A DNA stretch of 64,000 bases from the NCBI RefSeq assembly GCF_014633365.1, contig NC_068344.1:15267669-15331668 (forward strand), given 5' to 3'. This document shows positions 22,873-34,090 of this stretch, in pieces. Source of the DNA: Diospyros lotus. Lineage: Eukaryota; Streptophyta; Magnoliopsida; Ericales; Ebenaceae. Numbering within the stretch: the first letter of the stretch is position 1; each line of letters starts with the position of its first letter. Both the position numbers and the translations under genes were made by a program. The notes below the pieces were generated by a model. The model was given only the letters and a program-made list of their open reading frames with translations, made no database searches and was not told where the DNA came from.

Positions 22873-25761
22873 TGATGTCGATTTTTTGCAAGTGTATGGA
22901 TCGTACAAATAATAAAGTAGTGAGTAGAATATAGTTTCCACGAGGATCAGGTGATAATTACCAAAATTATATTAACTCAAATGTTATTTAAACAATTGAT
23001 TATTGGGAATTAATTTAAGAAAACAAAATAATGACACAGAAAGTAAATATGGAGAGTTTCAAGATTTAGAGAGCACTAGGGTATTTCGATTTCACCTAAT
23101 TAATTCAATTTAATTTAAATGATTGATAATCCAAATTTAATTATTCATGCAATGATAAGTAACCGCACAAGTCAAATTTTTACTTCTGTTTCAATTTTAT
23201 TCTTGTGGTGTTTATTATCTAGATCAAGTTATAGATTTTTCCTTCTAGTCTAAATCTATATCAACATATTAATCAAATATTGACCAAGTATTTGATAGCA
23301 TTAAGCATAATAATTAACACTTGCATGAATAAAGAAAATCAATACATAAAAATCAAATTATTATAATTAGACTACATCAAAACACTCTAGTTATAGAGTT
23401 TAGTTCATATTACAAATGATAGAACCCATAACAAAACAAATGAACATAAATATAGAATTTAAAGGAAATGGAAGAAGAGAATAAAACTCTTTTGATGTGT
23501 AGGATTTCCTTCTCCAAATATGTTGTCACAAATTCTTGAAGAAATCTTCCACCAAAAATACTCCAATTCTTCAATCTTTCAAGTTCTCTCACCTCCAACT
23601 CTCTGATTTTCCAGCCTTCCTTCTCTATTTATACTCATCAATTTCTTTTTTTCCTTAATTTTCTCCTTAAAACATGGGATACCCTACCTCTATAATTTCC
23701 TCCTCCATGTTTTCCTTGTTAGAGTTATGCCCCACAAGCCAATTATATTTACATGTAATTGATCATACTTTACATTTTGATTCTTTATCTTCAATTAATT
23801 GTTATTGCAAGGCATTATGTTTTTATTTGTCATTGATGATTGTCATCATTATTTATTGTAATCCATACTTGACAAAGTTCATAGATCAAATAGGCTCATG
23901 GAATATGATCATGCATAGAGATGACGATCATGAAACATATTCCTTTCAAGCCTTGATCTTAAATGTTCCTAGTCATAGAGTTATTAGGATTGTACACTAA
24001 TAACTCGGATAGACTAGCACATATGATACATGCTCAATTAGGAGAATGTCTCATTTCATGAACATTGGTGTGAGGACACTAGTGCATATATGTGGGTTCT
24101 TATTATAAGAATAAGTACATTGAACTGACCTGCTACAGAATTCCTAATGGTTATTATTTAATGTCGAATTGGAATTCCTGTGTTGCAATAGTGCAGATTG
24201 ATCCTTAGACTTGAGACATCATGGTAGTCTTATATTTGACTGGTTATGCTTTGGTTCTTTTTGGATTCTAATGGAGTCATTGACAAATTATCACTGGGCG
24301 TAACCTTATCACATATGAAGGCTTATGAATGTCGAAATAGGATTCATCACTTATCGATAAGATGAGAAGATGTCCTATGTATTCCGATGATTTCATGACT
24401 GAGGAAATCCTTGGCCAAGGTGAGGTGGAAATCAAAAGGTGTTTTGATTTCACCTATCAAGTCATAAATCTGGAATGGATACATAGTTATTGAATCATTA
24501 GGGTTTCGTCATAAAATCATATCCTAAATTCAATCGGGACATTGATTGATGAAAGGATTTTACTGCATGGTAATTGCAATTGAAAAGGTCCATGTTTTTT
24601 CATCGTTGGCTAGGTATTCATGGCATGTTGCTAGACGTTAACCATGATATGTAGGGTTTTAGAATTAATGTGATTAATTCTAAAACTGTTAATTAAAGAG
24701 TTTAATTAAGAAGCCCATAAGTTTAATTAAAGAGTTTAATTAATCTAATAAGTTGGGCCTTAATATAGCCTAATAGAATTGACCCTACATCTAGCCCAAT
24801 GGTGGACCTAAGGGGTCACACACTTAGGTCGAGCCCGTTCCACAATTTAAAAGAGAGATTTGGCCTAATGTGATTAAGGGCTGAGCCTAAATTGTTTAGG
24901 GGTTTTCCAAGGCACGATTAGGGTTTTTAAACTCTATAAATATACCGCTTAAGAAGTTGGAAAAAATTGGAAGAAATTCGGATCTCTCAAGAGGCGCCTA
25001 GGGTTGCTAGCACTATGCGAGGCATTCGTGGAAAGGGTCGATCATGTGGACCGACTTGGAGGAGTTTGCGTTTGCGACTCTACGGATCATAACCGGGCAG
25101 AATCGAAGCTTCACGGTCGCTGGTTTCCTAACATTCATTTCCATGTTTTCCTCTCCATGTTTCATGCCACCCATGTCCACTGAAAAGTTTAGGTCCTATA
25201 TTCAATACAAAATAATCTCTCAAAATATCAATAATTACAATTTAGGAATTTTTGTAAGATATGGGCTTAATTTGATTAGACTTTTGGGCTAGCCTTCTTA
25301 GGTCTAATTGGGCCTAATTATTCATGAAATGGGCAGCCCAAATAGCCCTTAAAAGATCTCTTAATCCATCTACAAGTCAGCCCAATTTGGAGAAAATGGA
25401 ATGAAAAATTCGTAGGTAATGCTGAATTTTTGGTAGTTTTGACCTTTTGTCACTCCAACAGCCATAACTTTCTATAGAAAAATTGGATTTGCGCACCGTT
25501 TGAAGTGTAAAAAAGTAGACACATAGAGCTCTCACATATATTTTTTTTTCCAGAATTTTTTGACTTTCCAATTCGTACAACTTTTATTTTTAATCAGATC
25601 GTTGAGTAGCGAAAATTCATAACTTTTGCTCTTCTTTCTCACTTTTCCTTCAAATCTTGTCAACATGATAAATTACCTAAAATTAATATAGAAAACATAT
25701 ATAAGCATAAGAATTAAGCATAAAATCAAGTAAGAATGGTATAGAAAATATTAGCACATCA
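22873..25761. mobile_element. Solo LTR (TGATGT..ACATCA), split by a Copia LTR
   Basis: The termini are a perfect 6-bp inverted repeat, TGATGT and ACATCA. The TSD GAACT is perfect (22868-22872 and 25762-25766). Without the nested Copia LTR the element is about 1.47 kb and has no coding content. Phrases such as GATTTTTTGCAAGTGTATGG and CACGAGGATCAGG at the left end are common in plant LTRs of uncertain lineage, so I do not name the family. Confidence 0.75.
23717..25133 (+). mobile_element. Solo Copia-type LTR, sister of 1587-2981
   Basis: Begins TGTTAGAGTTATGCC and ends TTTCCTAACA (1417 bp). The TATA box TATAAATA is at 24935-24942. Flanks TTCCT (23712-23716) and TTCAT (25134-25138) form a TSD with one mismatch. 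A 12-bp direct repeat, CCATGTTTTCCT, also lies at 23705-23716 and 25141-25152. Sequence is similar to the minus-strand copy near the window start along its whole length. Confidence 0.78.
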
Positions 25762-25766
25762 GAACT

Positions 25767-26587
25767 CATCATCGCTGAATGAGGTTAGATTTTGTTGTAG
25801 AATTGTGATGAAACCTGGTGGGTTTAAAAAATGACTTTGTCACCGATCATTGGACTTTGTCAGGGAGGAAGCCTTTGTCGTTAATTGTTGGGCTTCGTCC
25901 CCAATAAAGCCTGATTATTAGGCCTGATTAGGGGTTAATTTTTTTTCTAAATTTTAATGAATTATATCCCTATTTTTGTTTTATATTGATGCTTAAATTG
26001 AATAATTATACACATTACATAGTATTTTTAGGATGATACGAGGAAATTAACATTTATAATTAATTTGGGGCGTAATTGAAGAAGTTTAAAGATCCAATTA
26101 TTAAATGTTTCTTAGTTGCATGCAATTGTGTGAAGCCCAAATTGAGGCAGCCCATGGAAGAATTAAATTGGATTTAAAGCCCATCTCACGGAAGGATAGC
26201 AGGTGCACAAATGCTTCTTAAACATGCGGTCCCTTCATTGTAATTAAATCTCCATACATGGCATGGGGACTCTATGTTAGGCTTATGTTTTAATCCAAAC
26301 CAAAGATACACTATACGTACATTTCTCAAATGAAATAAGATTGCTATTACTCAAATTGAAGTTTGGCTATCTTGGGATTCAGTGGCTTTGAACACTGTCC
26401 TTACCTTGCCCAAGTTACAATTAGCCACACATCTTTAACATATTAATAGAATAACAAGGAGAATTGAGTATAAAATGTAAATGCAGAAAATAGAAATTAA
26501 ACACTGATCATAAATTAAATCAATATAGAGTAATGAAAAACCAGACACTGTAATTGAGAACGCACAATTTTAATTGTAGTTAAAACT
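25767..26587. other. Unassigned; right half of the segment at 22512
   Basis: Continues the 22512-22872 DNA after the solo LTR. Contains TTTGTC-rich phrases (25840-25900) and AT-rich DNA with no recognisable domain. It ends where the TRIM begins. Confidence 0.3.
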
Positions 26588-26754
26588 TGTAACGATCGGG
26601 GTCCTCATAGCAATGTATCGTTCGGTTCAGGTCGCAACCAATCCCCGATTTTATCGCTCTAGGATTTAATCCCAAAACGAGCATCACTATGTAGAACACC
26701 CTTCGCACTTATATGCCCAGTTTCCCCCATTTGCATGGCCGATGTGGGATTCGC

Positions 26755-29113
26755 TGTAACCACTTTCTTGGGCGTGTTATAACTTGGGAATCTTGGGACT
26801 AAATTTTTTATTTTCAACTCAACGAAATATAACTCCCCAAGTTTCCACCTACCTAACTAGAATAAACAAACATTATACATCAAATAAAATAGTCTAGGCA
26901 TTCATCAGTAGTGAAAGCAAAGATTGAACCTAACATCTCAACATTGATCATAACTTAGTTCTTACATCATGGACTTTCAAAACGTTTAGAGTTTCAAGTA
27001 GCAGAAATTTAAATACATCACTTTCATAATCAAAATACATTATGCACTCGATAAGTGCCATCACATGCCTCATCCGCATCTGCTTCTAGTACATCTTTAT
27101 CTAGAACGTTTGAATATTCCAGGGGCATAACCCGAGTTAGATGATGAATCATCTAAGTGAGGGTACAAAACATATTTTTGCGCATGGATGCAATTATGCA
27201 ACATGTCATTATTCCCTTTCTAGTTTGAGTCAATCGCACCCAACTGTTACTCCCCATTTTCACAGCCTTCTTACTAGGCCGAGGTGTATGGGTGCACCCT
27301 TGGTAAAGCAACGCTGTCAGTCCATAATCCCAAACCCTGATGCAATGCATGATCAACAATATCATCGTGCATGTATGCACATTTCATCATAACATGTAAA
27401 TGCAATCTACATGATGAATAGCATATCAAGGTATGTTAACATGATAAAATTATTTACATAAAATCAGGTTTAGAGTGGGACCACTCACAATAAACCAAGT
27501 CTAAGATTTCACATTAAACCAAGTTTTTAAGTCAGAACTCTCACCTTCAGACAAAAATTCAATTTTTGTCAAAATATGTGTTTCACCTCGATTTGTGTGT
27601 CAAGCCTCGAAACTCGCGCCAACACTCAGTCTCAGGCCCTAAGGCATCCTAAACACCATATTCAATCAATAAATACCATCACCAAATTTTCTCATATTTT
27701 GTTCACATTTTTCTTTAATTTCTCCCTATTTTCCTCACTAATATTCTAAAATAAATATCTACATCCAATTTTTCCAAAATATTTTTGCATAAAAATTCCT
27801 AAAATATTTTTCAAGAAATTCAAAAAAAAAAAAAAAACAATAAAAAAACCTGCTGGCACGAGCTCTCACGCGCCTAGCTTGTGAACTGCGTGTGAAGGCC
27901 ATGCTTCGGCCTTCTACTCAAGCGATGACACATCGACGATGTGGGATTTTTCTTTTGGGCTATTCTCCTCCTTCAGTTGATCACAATGGTGCGATTGGAT
28001 GCTTGAAAGGATGCTCGAAAAGGCTTCAACCGGAGCTTCAAACTCTCGGTTAGCTCGCCCGCCTCATTTTCTGGCAACTGCTCAAAACCCCTCTAAACGC
28101 ACACAAAAACCCTCCAATTTTTTCGAAATTGATCCTACCCCAGACGTGAGTGAAAGCCCTTTATCACTTACTTTGAATTCGGCCCCTAACACGCTCGATT
28201 TTGAGCTTCAACTAGCAAAACAACCCTCGACTTCTTCTCCTATTTATAACTGAAATTTCACCTCAAAACGTCCATGGATGTTGAACCAAGGCCTTAAACC
28301 TTTCAACCAATCCTTGGGCGACCCAAAAGCACCGACAACTGCCCTCAAAAGCCCATTTACAAGGCATTGCAAATCTTGCCATGCCTTGATGGAATTTTTG
28401 AAATTTCGGCCACTTGCGTGCTCATTATCAGACGAGGCTTGGTCCTTGAGCTTGCCCGACCAGCTTCCTTGGAATCAATGCAGTCGAAGGCGTCGAACGG
28501 TGGTCGGATAGAGCTATTGTCGGCAATGGAAACTTTTTCTTTTGTATATTGCACTTTTGCCACCTCCAATTTTGACTCTTTCACTTTGGTCCTTCTCACA
28601 AAGCCCCTAAGCTTTCCATCATTTCCAATGAGACCCCCAAGATCTTGGATCAACATTCACACCCTGAAGATTCAGAAATAACAACATTTTATCCTCCGTC
28701 AGTCAAATTCGGGAATTTGATCTTAGGCTCGACTGAATTATTTTATTGAAAATCTTTTCGTTTCCACCCGAAAGTACTGAAGGGTTGCTCTAATTGGTAA
28801 ATCGAGGTTTTCTATGGGTTTCGTCATCTTTTCGAAAACCCCTATCTGAAGATTTGATTTTATCAGTCTGAACTGAAGTTGTACTGAAAACTATCTCTGA
28901 TTCGATTTCTTTCAGTTCTAAAAAACATATCTCGAATGGTTTAATGATGATGTGATCTTATTTTTGATCGTTCGAGTTTTGAGATACTCCCTTCGATTGA
29001 CTTGGCTAAATAACCTTAAAAATCTACTTTATAAGACCTTGTATTTGACCATTCTAATTGCACGAATTATGAAACATTTTCTACATTATTTATTCCAAAA
29101 ATGGGGTTTTACA
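26755..29113 (-). mobile_element. Solo Gypsy LTR H, inside the TRIM
   Basis: Ends TGTAACCAC and GGGTTTTACA, with perfect TSD TTCGC (26750-26754 and 29114-29118). Length is 2359 bp. A minus-strand TATA box (TTATAAATAGG) is near 28240. It carries double-hairpin module copy 3. A poly-A run sits near 27823-27837. No pol is attached. Confidence 0.85.
27101..27163 (-). other. Double-hairpin LTR module, copy 3
   Basis: TAGAACGTTTGAATATTCCA followed by GGGGCATAACCC and the self-complementary AGATGATGAATCATCT. Same order as the other four copies. Confidence 0.75.
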
Positions 29114-29203
29114 TTCGCCTAAGGTTTCTACACACCCCCCCTTAGGGACTTAGAGTCCTTGTTAAGGTTTGCCCTACCACCGCACTTAGAGGCTCGGGGG
29201 TCG

Positions 29204-29215
29204 GCTCTAATACCA
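29204..29215 (-). other. TRIM primer-binding site
   Basis: The complement reads TGGTATTAGAGC, the initiator-Met PBS with one C-to-T change, three bases from the TRIM LTR. Confidence 0.8.
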
Positions 29216-29394
29216 TTTTGTAATAGCCGGGGTCCACATAGCAACATATTATCCGGTTCAGGTCGCAACCAATAGCCGATTTTATCGCTCTGGGATTTAA
29301 TCCCAAAATGCCTATGTAGAACACCCTCCGCACTTGTATGCCCCCCCCCCCTTTGCATGGCTGATGTGGGATTCACCTAAGGTGCCTACACGAA

Positions 29395-32066
29395 TGTAGC
29401 ACCCCAAGTTTAAAAGTCCTAAACCTAGATGTGTTAACGTTCACTTCACTTTAAATGTGAAAGTAAAATAAATTCGTTTTTAGCTTATCTCTTTTTTCCC
29501 CCCCTATATTTACCATACATATATATATATATATTTATTACATTTTTTTTTATAAAATTCTATAAAAGTTTCAGCAGAGTCTCCCCTATAAATTAGACTT
29601 AGCCAACTTGTAGAGGGACACCGCATCCACAACAATAGAAATATTAACCAAGTAAGTAAATAACTTAGTCCAAATGGAAGATTTGAGTCCAACTAAACCA
29701 GAACTATCTTATTCGAAATTTCAAAATTAAACAATTAAAGAAATGGGTAAATAAATGAATAACGAACAAGACAAGTCAAAAACTAAAACCCTATGCCATG
29801 GGTTACTGGGTGAGACTGTCTCCAAGCGATCTCCTCAATTCATCTAGCTCTCATCACCTAAAACGTGGGGAAAATAAAGGGGTGAGGTAAAGCTCAGCAT
29901 GTAAACTCCATGCACATGATGCATGCTTATGACATGCAAAGTTTGAATAAATTTCAAAAAAATGTATCCCCATTTAATTTAACTTCTCAAAACATTTGAT
30001 TACTATCGTGAGCTCACATGGTGTGTTATCTAGCCAATCAGAATGTAGTGGGAAATTCTTATTTGGAATCAGGTTCATTCCACCGATAGTACCGCAAAGC
30101 GGTTAAAAATTTCTTTTCACTTTCAACTTTCACATTCACATTTCTTCATAGGTCGGGTGCGTCGGTCCCCCTTGCCCTTTTCCCATTCACATTATTCATG
30201 GCATAGACATTCACCCATTTCCTTTAAAACTTGAGTTACATATCTTTGAAAGAAAATTTGCACCTTTACACATCTTTCATTTGAAAAACATTTAACCTTC
30301 TCTAATCAATCCCTATGCATGCTCATTGATGCAATGACATGATATATATATATATGCTTAATCATTTTCATTGTATGTAAGGAAATAACACAAAGTAACG
30401 AGAAGATTTGACATTAAATATCTGCAAGCCAACCACAAAGCATAATGTTTCCACATTAATCGTTCAACATGGGGTAAAAATTAGAGAGAGTCTACTTACC
30501 TGAAGTCTTTAAAGTTCACTTCTTGGATTTGCAAGTGGAGGAGTCTTAGTTGCCCACGACGTCAATGTGCCAAAAAAATCTTAATTCATTATTTCATTTA
30601 AAAAATTTCAATAATCCTTACCTTCTAAACATGACTCCAATTCACTACTATATTTTTTTAAGTTAATTTATTATAATGCTACATGTATAAATAGCATTAC
30701 ATGCAAAAATATAAAGAAAACATTTACAATAGGGACCTATTAGTGAAACACTACCCATTTACGAATTCAAACTGTCAGCCCTTACGAAGGCAAGCATAAA
30801 TTGAAATTCTTAGCACAAATCACGTGAATCCAATTTGGGGGCTAAATAAATCATAGAGCTACATTCTCAATTAAATTCACATCAAGATTCAGATTACAAG
30901 ACCCTCAAAATATTTTCCAAATCCATAAATAGATTTTTTTTTCTCTGGAAGCATGCAGTAAAATATTTCAAAAATCATTTTAAAATAGGAAATGATGTTG
31001 TAAAATTATAAAATTTACACAAGATGTCGTAAACTATTATAAGTTTATTATATTTAACAATGAGCTCATTACAGAAACATTTGGGGTTCCAAAACATTTT
31101 TCTATCCTCCAAAACAATGTTTTTGTATAAATCTGCCCATGTATATGAAAAATGTCATAAAAACTTCTACGAGCCTCTGAATGATGTCATTCCAACTCTA
31201 GATGATAGACAACTAATAGTGGGTCATTTTCCAATTTGAATCTCCCCAAAATTTAATATATACAATATTTAATGAATTTTTAAAGTAGGAGCAGGAAAGC
31301 TGTCGAATCTGGATAGCATTGTTATTCCATTAAATCTATCAAAATTGCATGCCTATAATACCCAATTGATATAAAATTGAACTAGTCATATGTATTATGT
31401 CACATCTATGTATATATATTGCATGTAAAATACACATCTTATTAAAGGTTGTTTTGGAGAAAATTAAATAAAAGAAAAGTTACCTTCTCCTCCTTCTCCT
31501 TCTTCTTAGGGAAAGGTGATGTGTTTGTTGAGAGAAGAGAGAAGTGAGATGAGCGAGGGAAAGAGAGAGAGGCGTGAGGTTTGGGAGGGGAAAAGGTGTA
31601 TTAGCTAGGGTTTCTCTTTTTATTATTAGGTTTTGAGTTGGGTGGGTTTATTTGGGCTTTTGGGGTTTTTTTTTCTTTTTTCTTTTTTTTTCTCACTTAT
31701 TGGGCCAAGAATGAGTCTCTCATAAATTAAACCCAGCATTAAATTAATTTGTGTTCTAGATCCTATTAAGTGCTACTAAAAATTTGAAACCTAAATAAAT
31801 GTATTTAGCCACTTGAACTGAGTTTGATAAAAAAATAATACACTTGGAAATTTTTAAATCAATAATAACACATTGAACTGCATAATAACAAATTATGATT
31901 TTTTTTCTTAATTGGCACATTGAGCATGACGACATCCATTTCCTTCCACTGCATAACAAGGCTCAATAATTGACTGTAATAATTATAATTTAATCATTCA
32001 TTATGGCATAAGCAATAAAATTATGCAAAATTTATAAATGCATGTAAAATGACACTCGGTGTTACA
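29395..32066 (-). mobile_element. Gypsy-type LTR F (probable solo LTR)
   Basis: Ends TGTAGCACCCCAAG and CTCGGTGTTACA, length 2672 bp. A GTGAGGTAAAGCTCAGCATG segment near 29883-29902 parallels the GTGAGCTACAAAAGCTCAGC segment of the chromovirus LTR at 54585, which supports a chromovirus-like LTR on the minus strand. Flanking 5-mers (ACGAA and AAACC) do not match, so solo versus truncated status is open. No PBS or PPT is attached. Confidence 0.6.
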
Positions 32067-32859
32067 AAACCAATACAGTAACTAAAATAGTAAAGAAATT
32101 ACCATGGATTATAAACACAAACTCTATTCAACGAAGCAATGAGAACGAAGATACAACGAGAACAATGGAAGAGTGTATTGTAAACATTACTCCTAAGCTA
32201 TTGGGAATAAAATAAGAACAAAATGAAAAGCATCAAATGAAGAACAAGAGACGAACATAATGTAAGAATGTAAGAACAAAGCAAAATAAACCTAAGAGGG
32301 AATGAGATATAGAAAAGGAAATTTTCTTCTTCCCTAGTCCCCACACCCAAGGTCATAGACGATGATAAATATATATAGGGTCTTCTTTTGCAAATGGTCA
32401 TCATCGGAGAAAGAATTACATTGCATGTCATTGCGTTCTTTTGTGTAAGAATCTCTAAAATGGTCTTGAGATATCCAGATGTGTGCTTGATATTCAGATG
32501 TGTCGCGCGAGTCTTGTTTCTGATATCCGAATGCATCATGTGGTATCCAGATGGCTTGGGTGAATCCTTGTGTTTTGTATCCGAATGCTATAGTGATGCA
32601 TTCGGATATGCTGGGCTTGGATATCTGAATGGTCTGCTTCATATCTGAATGGCTTGGTGATCATTCGAATGTGTGCTTGGACATCCGAATGGTTTGCTTC
32701 ATATCCAAATGTGATTCTTTTGAGTGCCATACATCCGAATGTAGACTTGCAATCTGAGTATCCCTACAAGACATAGATTTTTGATAATTTTAGAGCATTG
32801 AATTAGTAAGAAGATGATAGAATTTAACATTTTTGGCCTCCAATCATTAGGCCAAGATG
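32067..32859 (-). mobile_element. LTR-like fragment with an ATCCGAATG array
   Basis: No gene. Minus-strand reading has a TATATATA box near 32368-32377, and between 32465 and 32750 about a dozen ATATCCGAATG/ATCCAGATG phrases in both orientations. This resembles the arrays in LTRs of the chromovirus at 54585 and of element C. Ends and family are not resolved. Confidence 0.45.
32465..32750. repeat. Irregular ATATCCGAATG motif array
   Basis: Copies of (A/G)ATATCC(G/A)(A/G)ATG spaced about 20-35 bp apart, with some reversed (CATTCGGATAT near 32600). Confidence 0.8.
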
Positions 32860-34085
32860 AGCGTGCACAGGTAGATGATTTCTTGTGGACTATGGCCAAA
32901 GACACTCATTTGAGGTGTTCCCTTAGAGGACATACGTCTATAGTAAGAGTTAATATTACATCTGGTTGGCCACGAGTGACAAGAAGATGACTGGTGCAGT
33001 TGGGAAGAAAGTCAACATTTATAGTTTTGTGTAGGCATTTCAGGTACAATCAATAATATATCTCTTTGTATTGTATTACATTACATTATTGTATATGATT
33101 TGTTTATACTAACTAAACGTTTTTTGTTTTTGTTTTATTTTTTATTACAATTTTTTTTCTTTATAGTGGTGGTTGATTAAAGCATTCCCATGGGTTCAAA
33201 ACAAATGAGCCGTCAGACTATCCGACCAAGTCATTCTTAGGTGTAGAAAATGGCTATCCAAAAAAAGGCCACAAATAAAAAATTACTACGACTGCCTTAC
33301 GAATGATGTAAGTGTGCAACCTAACCTAAATTTTATTTATTTATTTTATATAATATCTATTTAGATAATACAATTTTGTAGGTACAAGGATTGAGTCCGA
33401 TGCTCGAGCCCATCGATGCTGAGTGGGAAACGAATTTTTAGAGGTCCTTTAACCCTCAGCACTCAGTTGGAGTTGACGTCTACAAATTTGGGAGTGGAGG
33501 GAGTGACGAGGAGGAAAAGAATGGTGGGGATGAGGAGGAGGCATGTAGGATACATGGAGATGAGAAGGGAGGGCAGGAGGATGAGAAAGAGGCTGTACAT
33601 AAAGAGGCGAGGTCAAAAGTTAGGCAGGAGGGAGGACTCCTTAACAGTTCGCACCACAGACAGTATGAGATTAGGGGTATGATTATTATTATGATAATAG
33701 TTTTAATTTTTATTTTTTATAATTATTTTTATTTTTTATTTTTTTTGTTTGCCTTTTGTAGATCACCGAGATGTTGACTCTAACGCTTGAGACATTACAG
33801 AAGATGGACGGGGAAATAGGTCAGATGAGGACACATTTTGACTGGAAAATGGGTTAAATGAGGGCACAATTGTTGCGACTAGAGAAGGGGCTAGCAACAC
33901 TAGAAAGGGGTAGACAACAATGTGTACTCATCTACGCGTCTTGCATATTGACGAGTCCCTTAATTGCAGCGATGATGGCGATGAGAAACACCGGGGTGGT
34001 GATTAGATAGATCTTACATCTGGAGTAAGTTCTAAATTTACTTTTATACGTTTTACATACTATTCTAAAATACTATTTTGTAATA
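32860..34085 (+). pseudogene. DUF1985-like part of an Ulp1-type peptidase gene
   Basis: Fragments read KVNIYSFV.AFQ, a GT..AG intron (about 33043-33166), then WWLIKAFPWVQNK and SDQVILRCRKWL. This pattern resembles the DUF1985 domain found upstream of Ulp1-type peptidases in plant Mutator-like elements. After another intron comes a strongly acidic and basic linker (33430-33660: SDEEEKNGGDEEEACR). A further exon (33760-33900) has a coiled-coil-like stretch, LETLQKMDGEIGQMRTHF. Stops occur in most exons. The gene is cut at 34090 by a solo LTR and resumes at 36290. Assignment is by pattern, without a database search. Confidence 0.55.
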
Positions 34086-34090
34086 ATTAG

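Larger units (their letters stand above)
26588..29392 (-). mobile_element. TRIM (terminal-repeat retrotransposon in miniature), split by a solo LTR
   Basis: Two related terminal repeats: 26588-26754 plus 29119-29134 (183 bp) and 29219-29392 (~174 bp). They share GTTCAGGTCGCAACCAAT, TTTTATCGCTCT and GATGTGGGATTC. Between them are only ~84 bp, holding a C-run/PPT (minus strand AAGGGGGG) next to one repeat and a PBS next to the other. Total length without the nested LTR is about 440 bp, typical of TRIMs. It has no coding capacity and would be mobilised in trans. No TSD was recognised; the right end abuts another LTR. Confidence 0.78.
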
